Below are positions 9,467 through 19,702 of a stretch of 64,000 nt of DNA, piece after piece. Position 1 is the first letter of the stretch. Each line of letters opens with the position of its first letter. A model generated the notes under the pieces. That model saw nothing but the letters and a program-made list of their open reading frames with translations. It did not search any database and was not told where the DNA came from. The translations under genes were made by a program, and so were the position numbers. The stretch is from Formosa agariphila KMM 3901 (GTDB taxonomy: Bacteria > Bacteroidota > Bacteroidia > Flavobacteriales > Flavobacteriaceae): NCBI RefSeq assembly GCF_000723205.1, contig NZ_HG315671.1:1151351-1215350 (forward strand), read 5' to 3'.

Positions 9467-9499
9467 AAAAAAGCTTTCGAGAAATCGGAAGCTTTTTTT
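9467..9499 (+). terminator. Terminator after tRNA-Arg
   Basis: A stem from 9467-9480 with 9485-9498, closed by a GAAA tetraloop and ending in a T run, immediately follows the tRNA. Confidence 0.8.
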
Positions 9500-10414
9500 G
9501 TTTCTAATAACTTCATATTACAAATTCATTCGGGATTAAGACCAATTCTAGTGTTTTTACATTTTTATGTTCTCGACCCCGTTGGTACGCCATAGAAAAT
9601 ATGGGGTTTTCATTATTTAAAATTCAATCTAGAAGAGTTGTTAAAAAATTAAACTTTTTAAAAATTTAAACGGTATTCGAGCGGATTTGAGAATCCCCAT
9701 GATGCTCTACAAACATTTTTCATTGCTTTAATTAATAGTCAGATTCGTAATAATAAAATAATCTACAAGCAACTCTGATTGCGATAGTTTAAAAAAATGT
9801 TTTATTATAAATACAATGTGCTTCTATTTAATAGAAATCAAACTCTATATCAATTCACACATAACTTTCGAGAATTATCCTTCATTTGTATCATTATTTC
9901 TTGATTTCAATTTTTTTTTAATCTCCAAAAAGAAATTATCTTCTTACCTATAAATTGTATTCATATTTAGGTCTCAATTCTTAATATTTTCCCTTTTCAC
10001 ACCCATATAAATTTCACGTTAAATTTTAGTTATTTTATCTATCAATTTAGAGTATGTTAAACGAAAACGATTGAAAGTATTTAATGTTATTTAGAATGAT
10101 TCTAATCTCGTTAAGTTGTTTGTATTTAGCCAATTTACAGGCGATTATTACCTAAACTTATTAGTTTTTTTCTTCGTTATTGATTAAATTTACGTAGAAC
10201 AAAAGATGTAGTTTTTCTTGAAATTAATCATTTAAATGTATACTATAAATGAGTCAAAAAAAGCTATTAAAAACATTCCAATTAATTTTAATTAAAAATG
10301 ATTTTTATCACTGTAGTTTAGCTTAGAATGCATTCCAAAATATACCGCTAAAATATATCGTGATGTTATTATTTGTACGTTAAAAAATATTATCGATTTT
10401 AAATTTACAATAAC
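9500..10414. other. AT-rich non-coding stretch, ~915 bases
   Basis: No credible gene in either direction; the only open frames are short and have no protein-like composition. It contains TTCGAGCGGATTTGAGAAT near 9676, which resembles a sequence near 43444. It presumably carries the promoter of the large downstream gene, but I see no confident -7/-33 pair. Confidence 0.5.
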
Positions 10415-13400
10415 ATGAGTAGAGAAAAAAATGCGAATAATGCGGCTGTAATTCGAAGCAGAAAAGACACTATACGGTACATCAATTTACAGTTGGCTGC
10501 TTTAGGACAACCTATTTATCACGACGACGAAAATTCAGAAATTGCATTTAGTAATCCAAATTTTCAAAAACTAACTAACGGATTAATTAAAAGTTTTCGT
10601 GAAAAATCCCGAATATTATCAGATCACCAGTCTCCTGTAGATAGTCGAATTCAAGCGTTTATAGACGATTATTTAAAAGATGTTTCTTTTGATGCTTCGT
10701 TAAAATTGCCAAACGACACTTTAGTATTAAACCAAGCAGGTCATGCTCGCGAAGTGAGTTTACCTCCAAATGGTGATACTTTTGTAAGTGAAGATATTTC
10801 ATCATATAGAGTAGAACAAGGTATTTTAAATAATCCTGTTCATGATAAAAGAACAACTAAAGGAACGTTTCATATAGTAGAAGGAACGCTACCTGTGCCT
10901 TTAGATAAATTTGAAGTTCCAAAAATTACATTTGCACATTTACTACATGCTGCAATTAATCCGTCTAAAGAACTTAAAACATTACCATTTACGTCTAAAC
11001 AAAAAGAATGCGCCAATGTTATGGTGTCTATGTTAATGCGTCCAATGGTATGCCCAGAAGTTAAAGGTGTAATGTCTAAAAAGAGTTTAGAGGTTCGCTT
11101 TTTCGCTCCTGGAACCTTAGTAAGTAATTTAGACTTTGTTGAATCTATTTTCGGAAATGCAGGAGATCCATCTTTAGTACAAAACGATGCCGCTTTAGAT
11201 ACCGAACATTGGACAGGACATACAGGTTGCGTTATTCTTGCACCACAATTAAAAACACTTAAGAAAAAAGATGTTGGTTTACCGCATTACGACGATGCTA
11301 CAGAGCGTCAAAGAACTGATGGGATGTGCTGGAAAGATGCCGATGAATTGTATAACGACGGTGGTGCATTTAAATTAACATGTAGAGACGATAGAGGTGT
11401 AGTGGTAACGCTTATTGCCGATAACTATTTTGGATACTCTAAAAAAGAAATTAAAACTCAAATTAGTTATTCTGCTAACTTATTTGGTTTAGTGGAAGAA
11501 GAACACTCTGGAGGAGCAGTAGCATACCCAAGAGGTGTAATGGGAGATATTGTTAATGGTGCTGGTTGGAATAGAAAATATGGAAATAAATATACCTTTG
11601 AAGATGTGAAAACTCTTTTAGGAGATAGAATTGATGTTAAAGAGGGACATTATGCCATAGATAAGAAATATCCAAACATTGTATATGTGCCTGAAAACGC
11701 ATACATAAATACGAATACAAACGATGTTACTTGGACATATAATGGAAAAGATCAACGCATCTTATTGAATCCGCATAAAACATATGTGCATCCGTCTGGT
11801 AATAAATTTAAACTGGAAAAACATGATGCTATTTCGTTATGGCGCATAGTAAATACAGCTCCAGAAGGCGTATTCTGCCATAAACCATGTACGGTGTCTG
11901 GTGGAGGAAAGTCAGAGATTTCTAAATCTATGAAAAATGCAATTACCTATAGTAATTTCAATATTATAGATATTGACGAAGACTTTAAAAAAGCAGACGA
12001 AATTATCGAGTACGACTACTCTAAAAGATGGAGAAATTACGATCCAACGTTACCACCATCAGAACCATTTTTAAGTTCTAAAAGAACATTAGGATCTGCT
12101 GTACGATTATTACAACCTTTAGATGTGTTTACAGACGAGTATAACGAGTTTGTGTCTAGCATACCTGTACACATTAGATCTTTAGTATTGTTTGTTAAAC
12201 GTTTATATAGACAAGATCACGACGCCTTAAATTGGAAAGACTGTGTGTCTGTAGATATTGTAAACGGACAAAAAGGAACAGGGTTAAAATACATGAATAA
12301 ACCAGTTGTTGGAAGTTATGTTCGTATTGGGTTTAATCAGGATGGAAATTGGTTGTTAAACAAATTAAGGTCAGATTTTTCTGCGAGTTTAAAAATCCAA
12401 ATGGAAGATGATATTTCTGCGTCTATAACATTACCAAGAAATAAATTTAGTAACCTTAACCCACAATACACTAATAAAAGTTTAAAAGTGGTTGCGAATT
12501 GTGAAGCACACCTATTCCAAAGACCAGACGAAGCTATTATTCGTGGATACGATAAAGGTGCAGAGCGTGATATTGTAGGAGAAAATGTTTTCCTTACCAA
12601 TTACGAAATGTTAACTAAAAAGGATGCAGTAGAAATTTACGAAGACACAATTAACTTCGATAAATATACACAACCTGTTAAAGATTTAATTGAAAGTGTT
12701 GTTGAGGATCCTAAAGACGATGTGTATTTTGCTTTACCATCTCATACTAGAATTGTAAACGGAGAACCAACTAAAAACCCTAGATACTTAGAAAAGAATA
12801 TCTTTTTAGATGAATCTGAAGCGAGTTATTTAGCAGAAGTTGGATTACGTTTATTCAGAAAAATTAAATCTGAAGAAGCAGTTATAGATGTTGTAAATGC
12901 AGTACTACCGGGACGTCGTAATAACCCAGCCGATACAAAAGCAGGAATTCGCCCGTTAGCAGTTTACAACCCTATACATTACCAAGAAACTCCAGAAATG
13001 TTTATGGACTTTATCTGTAGTCTTACAGGTAAATCGCCATCCACAACTGGAGCGGGATCAGAAGGCGCCTTAACAAAAGGACCTTTTAATATGTTAACAC
13101 CTACTACAGATCTAAACAATGCCTTATTGTCTCATATCTTAACAGAATCTAATGCATTTAGTACAGCTGCTGGTTATGTTGGTGGAGAAAATAAAGTAGA
13201 TCATGATATTAGTATTTTAATCCCTGAAATCTGGGCACGTTTAGAGCCTCAAGATAGAGACCCTAACTTCCTAATTAAAGATGGAGCTCTTGAAAAGATT
13301 GACGATTTCGAATATAATGGTAAGAAAGTTTTAGCGAGTAGACTTGGTTACCGTATTACAAAACAATTCTCTTTAAGATGTTTAAATCGTATTTTTGATG

Positions 13401-13894
13401 AACCTAATGCTGTGTTTAACGAAAAAATGCTTAAACCAGAATTACAAGGGATGGAAGATTATGTAGATGGAATTAATAATATTGTTGAAGCACAACAAAA
13501 AGTAGCTTTAAGATATTTTGAAGATGGTAGTATTGAAGCTGCTATTCCTCCATTACAAATTCTTTTGCATATGATGGCTTACGGACATTACGAAGGTAAA
13601 GAAATGAGTGATCCAGAATTAAGACGTTATTTCACTAGAGAATATATTATTAATAGTGATTGGTATAAAGACAGATTGAAGTTAAAACAACAAAAAGATA
13701 TCGCTTTCTATACCAAACAAATTAATTATTTAGAAACATTTATTTCTAACCCAGGTAATACACTACAGGTTGAAGAAATGGATTTAAACGGACGTTTACA
13801 AACTGTAAAAGATTTGTATAACGAAGCAAATACAGAAGCGTATTTAACAGGATTAGAAGGTACAATTGGAGCAGATCCATTATACTACAATTAA
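10415..13894 (+). CDS. 1159-residue conserved protein, possible PPi-type phosphoenolpyruvate carboxykinase
   Basis: A very large cytoplasmic protein with no signal peptide or membrane segment. Visible marks are GHTGCVILAPQLKTL near residue 270, a glycine-rich phosphate-loop-like VSGGGKSEISKS (Gly496-Lys499-Ser500), an acidic IIDIDED segment soon after, and a GIRPLAVYNPIHYQE region in the last third. The size (~130 kDa) and single phosphate loop fit the PPi-type PEP carboxykinases, which are far longer than the ~600-residue GTP enzymes. Such enzymes make oxaloacetate and PPi from PEP, CO2 and phosphate. This is memory-based family recognition, not a proven match. It is monocistronic, ends in a perfect terminator, and follows a cluster with a PPi-type phosphofructokinase. 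Confidence 0.45.
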   Translation: MSREKNANNAAVIRSRKDTIRYINLQLAALGQPIYHDDENSEIAFSNPNFQKLTNGLIKSFREKSRILSDHQSPVDSRIQAFIDDYLKDVSFDASLKLPNDTLVLNQAGHAREVSLPPNGDTFVSEDISSYRVEQGILNNPVHDKRTTKGTFHIVEGTLPVPLDKFEVPKITFAHLLHAAINPSKELKTLPFTSKQKECANVMVSMLMRPMVCPEVKGVMSKKSLEVRFFAPGTLVSNLDFVESIFGNAGDPSLVQNDAALDTEHWTGHTGCVILAPQLKTLKKKDVGLPHYDDATERQRTDGMCWKDADELYNDGGAFKLTCRDDRGVVVTLIADNYFGYSKKEIKTQISYSANLFGLVEEEHSGGAVAYPRGVMGDIVNGAGWNRKYGNKYTFEDVKTLLGDRIDVKEGHYAIDKKYPNIVYVPENAYINTNTNDVTWTYNGKDQRILLNPHKTYVHPSGNKFKLEKHDAISLWRIVNTAPEGVFCHKPCTVSGGGKSEISKSMKNAITYSNFNIIDIDEDFKKADEIIEYDYSKRWRNYDPTLPPSEPFLSSKRTLGSAVRLLQPLDVFTDEYNEFVSSIPVHIRSLVLFVKRLYRQDHDALNWKDCVSVDIVNGQKGTGLKYMNKPVVGSYVRIGFNQDGNWLLNKLRSDFSASLKIQMEDDISASITLPRNKFSNLNPQYTNKSLKVVANCEAHLFQRPDEAIIRGYDKGAERDIVGENVFLTNYEMLTKKDAVEIYEDTINFDKYTQPVKDLIESVVEDPKDDVYFALPSHTRIVNGEPTKNPRYLEKNIFLDESEASYLAEVGLRLFRKIKSEEAVIDVVNAVLPGRRNNPADTKAGIRPLAVYNPIHYQETPEMFMDFICSLTGKSPSTTGAGSEGALTKGPFNMLTPTTDLNNALLSHILTESNAFSTAAGYVGGENKVDHDISILIPEIWARLEPQDRDPNFLIKDGALEKIDDFEYNGKKVLASRLGYRITKQFSLRCLNRIFDEPNAVFNEKMLKPELQGMEDYVDGINNIVEAQQKVALRYFEDGSIEAAIPPLQILLHMMAYGHYEGKEMSDPELRRYFTREYIINSDWYKDRLKLKQQKDIAFYTKQINYLETFISNPGNTLQVEEMDLNGRLQTVKDLYNEANTEAYLTGLEGTIGADPLYYN

Positions 13895-13932
13895 TTCTAA
13901 ATAGAATATCGTGCTTACTATGTAAGTACATT

Positions 13933-13964
13933 AAAAGCTTGAGGTTCGCCTCAAGCTTTTTTTT
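13933..13964 (+). terminator. Perfect terminator with TTCG tetraloop
   Basis: A 12-bp perfect stem (13933-13944 with 13949-13960) is closed by TTCG and followed by eight T residues. Confidence 0.93.
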
Positions 13965-14022
13965 GTTTAAAAGAGTGTCTAAGTGTATTTAAAGTCTTTA
14001 GTTAGGTAATATTCACCGTTAA

Positions 14023-14088
14023 TTAGCCTTAATTTATAGTAATTGGATAATAATTGATACATATTTAAATCAATTAGTTATAGTATTG
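14023..14088 (+). promoter_or_regulatory. PUL regulon promoter element, copy 1 (sulfatase)
   Basis: Half-site 1 core TTAATTTAT and half-site 2 AATAATTGATAC are followed, 58 bases from the element start, by the -7-like TAGTATTG at 14081-14088. Spacing is the same as in the other nine copies. No TTG occupies the -33 position, as expected for an activated promoter. Confidence 0.65.
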
Positions 14089-14158
14089 TTTAGAGCTTTA
14101 TTTAGTGCATAGTAAACTTGTGTTTCTAGATTTTGCTTTTAAATGATTATAATTTATT

Positions 14159-15727
14159 ATGAAAATATATACCACTTTAATACGACGTAAAATTACAGTT
14201 AACCAAGCTAAACGAGCTCTTGTTCTCTTGCTCGCTTTTATGAGTCCATTACAATACTTCACATTGGCTCAAGAACAACCAAATATCATTTTTTTAATGA
14301 CAGATGATCAGAGATGGGACAATATGGGATGTTATGGCAAACCAGAATTTAATACACCTAATATTGATAAGTTGGCAGAAGAAGGTGTGATTTTCGATAG
14401 AGCCTATTATGCAGTAGCCATTTGTATGCCTAGTCGTGTAACGATGATGACAGGACGTTTTAATTCAAATCATAAGGTTGGTTTTGTGGCGCCTCAAGAC
14501 TATACCTTGTCACAATCAGATTTTCAAAAGAGTTATCCGGCTATTCTTAAAAATGCAGGATATAGAACAGGTTTTATAGGGAAATTTGGTTTCACTGTTA
14601 CAGAAAAACCTACCCGGCCTAGCATGCCAAAAGACCGTGATTATAAAAAGTACATGGGCAACGTTTTCGATTTTTTTGCAGGTAGCGATTCTTACGATAG
14701 AAAGGATTTTGTAATCTGGCCAGAAAACGATCAAGAACTGCATGATATATATAAATTGGGACGTGAAAATTCAGGACGAACAAAACGTACTGGAGAAGCA
14801 ATGTTACGTTTTATAGATACCCAGCCAAAAGAACAACCGTTTTGTTTGTCTGTTAGTTTTTACGCCGTAAAGCACGATAATAATAAAGATGTGTACATGC
14901 CAGATTTCAAGCAATTTAAGGAAAAAGAGATGTCTGTACCTGAGAATTGGGTAGCAGGTGAAAATGAAAATTTACCAGAAGTTGTTCAAGAAAATGCGCG
15001 TGGCGTTTATCTTCATAAGCAAAGATCTTCAACACCAGAATTGTATCAGAAATTGGTGCGTCGTTTTGCAACACAAGGTTATAGTGTAGATGAACAAGTA
15101 GGGCTTTTAATGGCAAAACTTAAAGACAACGGTATGCTAGAAAATACAATTATTATTTATACAAGTGATAATGGACGTTTTCAAGGCTCACACGGACTTT
15201 TCGATAAGTGTTTATTGTATGAAGAATCTGTAAAAGCTCCACTAATTGTTTATGATGGAAGAGTAGATAATAGTAAACAAGGTTTTCGAGAAGATGCTCT
15301 TATTTCGTCTGTAGATATGGCTCCAACAATTCTGTCTTTAGCCGGTTTTAAAGCGCCTGAGAGTATGCAAGGACAAGATTTTAGTGGTATTTTAAATAAA
15401 ACACAAGATAAGTCTCAGTGGCGAGATGCAGTATTTATGGAAGACCTTTTTCTTGTGGACATGTTTAAAGAACGTTATGAAGACAATGTAGATGATATTA
15501 ATGCCAAGTTAATTCAATCTAATAAATCGTATCGTAGTCACGGTATAAGAACCGATCGTTTTAAGTATATCGTGTATTATGAGCATAGTCCTAAAATTGA
15601 AGAGTTATACGATTTAGAAAAAGATCCGTTAGAGCAAAATAATTTAGCAAACAATCCTGAGTTTTCTAAAATTTTGGTTCAATTAAGACAACAAACAGAA
15701 AACATGTATCAAGCTGCACTCAATTAG
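14159..15727 (+). CDS. Secreted sulfatase, S1 (formylglycine) family
   Basis: Removes sulfate esters from a polysaccharide or oligosaccharide. The 522-residue protein has an N-terminal signal peptide ending near SPLQYFTLAQ, then NIIFLMTDDQRWDN with metal-binding aspartates. The activation motif CMPSR has Cys89, the residue converted to formylglycine. The second metal site TSDNGRFQGSHG lies near residue 335. It lacks the C-terminal extension seen in the sulfatases at 38879 and 56018. It is a single-gene transcript led by the shared promoter element, which ties it to the main PUL despite the TRAP genes in between. The maturation enzyme (FGE or anSME) is not in the window. Confidence 0.9.
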   Translation: MKIYTTLIRRKITVNQAKRALVLLLAFMSPLQYFTLAQEQPNIIFLMTDDQRWDNMGCYGKPEFNTPNIDKLAEEGVIFDRAYYAVAICMPSRVTMMTGRFNSNHKVGFVAPQDYTLSQSDFQKSYPAILKNAGYRTGFIGKFGFTVTEKPTRPSMPKDRDYKKYMGNVFDFFAGSDSYDRKDFVIWPENDQELHDIYKLGRENSGRTKRTGEAMLRFIDTQPKEQPFCLSVSFYAVKHDNNKDVYMPDFKQFKEKEMSVPENWVAGENENLPEVVQENARGVYLHKQRSSTPELYQKLVRRFATQGYSVDEQVGLLMAKLKDNGMLENTIIIYTSDNGRFQGSHGLFDKCLLYEESVKAPLIVYDGRVDNSKQGFREDALISSVDMAPTILSLAGFKAPESMQGQDFSGILNKTQDKSQWRDAVFMEDLFLVDMFKERYEDNVDDINAKLIQSNKSYRSHGIRTDRFKYIVYYEHSPKIEELYDLEKDPLEQNNLANNPEFSKILVQLRQQTENMYQAALN

Positions 15728-15871
15728 AAAAAGCTTTAGCACTATTTTCTAAAAGTTAAGTTGAAAAAAAAGGGTTTCAGCACTATGCATTTTATAATCT
15801 GAAAGATGAAATGAGACGTTGTCTATAATTATAGGAAAGAAAAACACTTCAATTTTATTATTTCTTAGATA

Positions 15872-15937
15872 TCGGTCATAATCGATAGTAAATGGATGAT
15901 AATTTATATCACTTCAGTCTAAATATTAATAGTATTG
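15872..15937 (+). promoter_or_regulatory. PUL regulon promoter element, copy 2 (TRAP operon)
   Basis: The TCGG start, then GATAATTTATAT at 15898, then TAGTATTG at 15930-15937, with the constant 58-base offset from the element start to the -7. It is nearly colinear with copy 1 over about 65 bases. The leader to dctP is about 155 bases. Confidence 0.65.
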
Positions 15938-16098
15938 CTAAAGCTTAAGAGATATTCTTATTAGTTAAAACGGCATAAACAAATTGCCAATTGCTTTTAG
16001 AGAAGTAAAAATTAAGAAACACAATTAAGGATTTATATTGGTTTTAACATGAAGTGCTCTGCTTTAAAAAGTCAAATAATCTGTAAGTACATAAATAG

Positions 16099-17079
16099 AT
16101 GAAACAATTTTTTACTATAATTTCGACCTGTATGCTTACTATATTTTTAGTAGGGTGTGGTCAGATTTCTGATACTCGAGTTATTAAGTTAGCTCACGGA
16201 TTAGACATTAAACATTCGGTACACTTAGCCATGTTGAAAATGGGTGAGGACTTAAAAGAGATATCTGGTGGAAAAATGGAATTGGAAATTTATCCGAACC
16301 AACAATTAGGTACAGAACGCGAATGCTTAGAACTCATTCAGATAGGAAGTTTAGACATGACTAAGGTTTCGTCTGGAGTTATGGAAAATTTTTCTCCGGA
16401 AATGAAAGTCTTCGGATTGCCATTTTTATTTAGAGATCGCGACCATATTTTTAATGTATTAGACGGTCCAATAGGGAAACAATTGTTAGACGGTGGTACA
16501 CAATATTGGTTAAAAGGTCTAGGGTATTACGATGCTGGTAGTCGTAGTTTCTATACCAAAGACAATCCAATAGAATCTCCAGAAGATTTGGCAGGTTTAA
16601 AAATTCGTGTTATGGAAAGTGTAACGGCTATCGAAATGGTTAAAAGTTTAGGAGGTTCGCCTACACCAATATCATGGGGAGAATTATATACATCTTTACA
16701 ACAAGGTGTTGTAGATGGTGCAGAAAATAATCCACCAAGTTTTTATTTATCTCGTCATTACGAAGTTTGTAAATACTATGCTTTAGACGAGCATACGTCT
16801 TTACCAGATGTAATTGTTGTTGGAACCCATTTATGGGATAGATTATCTGAAGAAGAGCGCGAATGGATGCAAGCTGCAGTAAATAGATCTGTAGTCTATC
16901 AGCGAAAATTATGGGCAGAAGCAGAAGCAGAAGCTTTAGAAGAAGTACAAAAAGCAGGTGTGAAAATTATAAGACCAGATAAAACATTGTTCTCGGATCA
17001 GGTGCAAGAGGTTTACGATCAATATAAAGATAATCCTGCAATGTATAGCTTAATACAAAACATTAAAGACACCCAATAA
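16099..17079 (+). CDS. TRAP transporter substrate-binding lipoprotein (DctP)
   Basis: Periplasmic receptor that hands organic acids to the DctQM channel. It is 326 residues with a lipoprotein signal (lipobox ending at Cys20, FLVGC). The DctP core includes the segment LAGLKIRVMES with Arg170, the conserved residue that binds the substrate carboxylate, and QQGVVDGAENNPPSF later. DctP relatives commonly bind uronic acids and related sugar acids. Here the context of GH88, KDG kinase and aldolase favours uronate or an unsaturated-uronate product (inference). The gene opens a three-gene operon under the shared PUL promoter element. Confidence 0.9.
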   Translation: MKQFFTIISTCMLTIFLVGCGQISDTRVIKLAHGLDIKHSVHLAMLKMGEDLKEISGGKMELEIYPNQQLGTERECLELIQIGSLDMTKVSSGVMENFSPEMKVFGLPFLFRDRDHIFNVLDGPIGKQLLDGGTQYWLKGLGYYDAGSRSFYTKDNPIESPEDLAGLKIRVMESVTAIEMVKSLGGSPTPISWGELYTSLQQGVVDGAENNPPSFYLSRHYEVCKYYALDEHTSLPDVIVVGTHLWDRLSEEEREWMQAAVNRSVVYQRKLWAEAEAEALEEVQKAGVKIIRPDKTLFSDQVQEVYDQYKDNPAMYSLIQNIKDTQ

Positions 17080-17080
17080 T

Positions 17081-17545
17081 ATGGCATTTAGAAATACAGT
17101 AGATTCTATTCTAGGAAAAGCTCTTGTCACTATAATGGCTATTATGGTGGTTAATGTACTTTGGCAAGTATTTACAAGATTTATAATGGGAACGCCAAGT
17201 TCTTTCACCGACGAGTTAGCAAGATATTTAATGGTTTGGTTAGGGATACTAGGCGCTGCTTATGTGTCTGGGAAAAATATGCACGTAGCCATAGATGTTT
17301 TGCCACAGCGTTTCAGTGCTAAAACACAAAAGCAATTACAACTTTTTGTATACGGTTTAATTATTTTATTTGCCTTTGCGGCAATGGTTGTTGGCGGATT
17401 TAGATTAGTGTATATCACTTATGTTTTAGATCAGCATTCACCATCTTTACAAATCCCTTTAGCAGCGGTTTATGCTGTTATTCCACTTAGTGGACTTCTT
17501 ATTATCTATTATAAAATTTCTGATATTATTAAAATAAAAGCATAA
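17081..17545 (+). CDS. TRAP transporter small permease (DctQ)
   Basis: A 154-residue inner-membrane protein with four hydrophobic helices. Between the first two is the family's FTDELARYLMVWLGILGAAY segment. It bridges the receptor and the large permease. It begins one base after the dctP stop, and its stop overlaps the dctM start as TAATG, so the two are translationally coupled. Confidence 0.92.
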   Translation: MAFRNTVDSILGKALVTIMAIMVVNVLWQVFTRFIMGTPSSFTDELARYLMVWLGILGAAYVSGKNMHVAIDVLPQRFSAKTQKQLQLFVYGLIILFAFAAMVVGGFRLVYITYVLDQHSPSLQIPLAAVYAVIPLSGLLIIYYKISDIIKIKA

Positions 17546-18840
17546 TGGAATATATACCTGTACTCGTTTTAGTTCTTAGTTTTGTAGCCTTATTGGCTAT
17601 AGGTACACCAGTTGCATGGAGTATTGCTATATCGTCTGTGTTAACCATGCTGGTTAGTATTCCTGCCTTACCTGCCTTTACAACCGTGTCTCAACGTATG
17701 GGAACGGGGTTAGACAGTTTTGCCTTACTCGCCATACCATTTTTTGTGCTCTCAGGACAACTCATGAATAAGGGCGGAATTGCACATCGGCTTATTGCAT
17801 TTGCAAAAACTCTAGTAGGTTCTCTTCCTGGCGGACTAGCTTTAATAAATGTTATTGGAGCGATGCTAATGGGAGCAATTGCAGGTTCTGCTATGGCTTC
17901 GGCGTCTGCTATGGGAAGTATTCTTGGCCCAGAAATGGAAAAAGAAGGTTACTCTAAAGAGTTTGGTGCGGCTGTTAATATTACATCGTCTACAACGGGT
18001 TTAATTATTCCACCTAGTAACGTGCTAATTGTATATTCATTAGCTAGTGGTGGAGTCTCTATTGCTGCTTTATTTTTAGCGGGTTATATTCCTGGTATTT
18101 TAACAGGATTATTGCTAATGATTGTTGCATCATTTTGGGCAAAAAAGAAAAACTATAAGCGTGGCGAACGTAGTTCGTTAAGACAAGTGTTTAAAACATT
18201 TATCGATGCTGTTCCAAGTTTGTTTTTATTAGTAGTTGTTATTGGAGGAATTGTTACAGGTATCTTTACGGCAACAGAAGCTTCAGCAATCGCGGTGTTA
18301 TATACTATGGTGTTAGGTTTTATTTATAAAGAAATTACGTTTAAGAATTTACCTGAAATTTTATTAGAATCTAGTATCACTACAGCCATTGTAATGTTAC
18401 TAATTGGTGCGTCTATGACGATGTCATGGGTAATGTCTTACGAGAATATACCACAAGATATTAGTTCGGCACTTTTAGGTGTAAGCGATAACCCAATTAT
18501 TATATTATTAATTATAAACTTATTACTGTTATTTGTTGGGATATTTATGGATATGACTCCGGCTGTATTAATCTTTACGCCCATATTTTTACCGGTAGTA
18601 ACTAAATTAGGAATGGATCCAGTTCAGTTTGGAATTATTATGGTGCTAAATTTATGTATTGGTTTATGTACTCCACCTGTAGGCTCCGTGCTCTTTGTTG
18701 GAGTAGGTGTGGCCAAAACAACCATTCAGAAGGTAATTAAGCCTTTAATACCGCTGTTTTTAGCCATGATTTTTGCTCTGTTCTTAGTGACGTTCTTCCC
18801 AGAACTTACACTTTGGTTACCACGTTTGTTTGATTTATAA
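17545..18840 (+). CDS. TRAP transporter large permease (DctM)
   Basis: A 431-residue polytopic protein with about twelve membrane helices, the sodium-driven channel subunit of TRAP systems. Characteristic segments are LLAIPFFVLSGQLMNKGGIAHRL near residue 60, GAIAGSAMASASAMGSI, and TTGLIIPPSNVLIVY, with a second pseudo-repeat ending NLCIGLCTPPVGSVLFVG. Length and motifs are complete. With DctP and DctQ it forms a full transporter, probably for uronates released by this locus. Confidence 0.93.
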   Translation: MEYIPVLVLVLSFVALLAIGTPVAWSIAISSVLTMLVSIPALPAFTTVSQRMGTGLDSFALLAIPFFVLSGQLMNKGGIAHRLIAFAKTLVGSLPGGLALINVIGAMLMGAIAGSAMASASAMGSILGPEMEKEGYSKEFGAAVNITSSTTGLIIPPSNVLIVYSLASGGVSIAALFLAGYIPGILTGLLLMIVASFWAKKKNYKRGERSSLRQVFKTFIDAVPSLFLLVVVIGGIVTGIFTATEASAIAVLYTMVLGFIYKEITFKNLPEILLESSITTAIVMLLIGASMTMSWVMSYENIPQDISSALLGVSDNPIIILLIINLLLLFVGIFMDMTPAVLIFTPIFLPVVTKLGMDPVQFGIIMVLNLCIGLCTPPVGSVLFVGVGVAKTTIQKVIKPLIPLFLAMIFALFLVTFFPELTLWLPRLFDL

Positions 18841-18895
18841 TTTATGAGTTATATGTTGAGATTGTAGGATAGTGTGTAAAATGAAAAATGAGGTT

Positions 18896-19432
18896 ATGAA
18901 AAAGATATTTTTTGTTTTAACTATTCTTGGTATTATTAGTTGTAATAAGATTAATAAAGACGACTTAATCGGTTTAGAGTTTAATGATTTTAAAGCGGTT
19001 AATCCATTAGAAACCTTTACTAAAATTAGCGATACATCTTTTTCTTGCACAACGTCCGAACCAAAATTCAAACTATTTCATCTAAAAGATGGAAAGCAAC
19101 ATTTGGTTGTTTTTGCAGATATTTTAAAGGATTCAGAAAATAATTTCAAGGTGCTAGATATTTTGGAAATTTCAAACCTTACTACACATCAAAAAATTAG
19201 TATAGGTTACTGCGAATTCGATTTAAAACATGAAAATAATGGCAACTTAATAGCTGTAGTAAATATTCAGGATAATGAAGACATCTTTGTTCAAACCATA
19301 AGAAAAGCTTGGGTTGCAAATCCAGAATCTAGAACCATTAATTCCATCAAAGATATTAGCCAGATTAACTGTATTAATGAATGGTATAATGGGAAAAATT
19401 CTAAAATTAACTACAACCTTTTAAAACATTAA
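18896..19432 (+). CDS. Small lipoprotein of unknown function
   Basis: A ~178-residue protein with a clear lipoprotein signal (lipobox GIISC). The mature part is a charged mixed alpha/beta sequence without a motif I recognise. An in-frame ATG at 18872 would add eight residues before the signal, so 18896 is the likelier start. It follows dctM by about 55 bases on the same strand and could share its transcript. I do not recognise the family. Confidence 0.55.
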   Translation: MKKIFFVLTILGIISCNKINKDDLIGLEFNDFKAVNPLETFTKISDTSFSCTTSEPKFKLFHLKDGKQHLVVFADILKDSENNFKVLDILEISNLTTHQKISIGYCEFDLKHENNGNLIAVVNIQDNEDIFVQTIRKAWVANPESRTINSIKDISQINCINEWYNGKNSKINYNLLKH

Positions 19433-19702
19433 TTTAAGTATAACATGTTTTTATTTGTGAATTCAGAAAAAAATTAAATAAAATATTACATTTTATAAAA
19501 TTTATAACGGTCTATTTTATCAGAATGAGAATCGTTGTAATTGGGTAACCACAATACTATGAGTTGGTTAGTAACTGCACTTCAGTTTTTATAAATTCTT
19601 AGCAAACTATTACCGCGTTTACACGTATCATTTGAATTAACAAAACGCTAACATTTCGGTTAAATATTAGTAATTTTGAGGGATTGACAAAATAACTATA
19701 GA

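Noticed and set aside
19500-19702. Autoregulatory element before the HTCS gene
   Set aside because: TTGGGTAACC occurs near 19541, but half-site 2 and a correctly placed -7 are absent.
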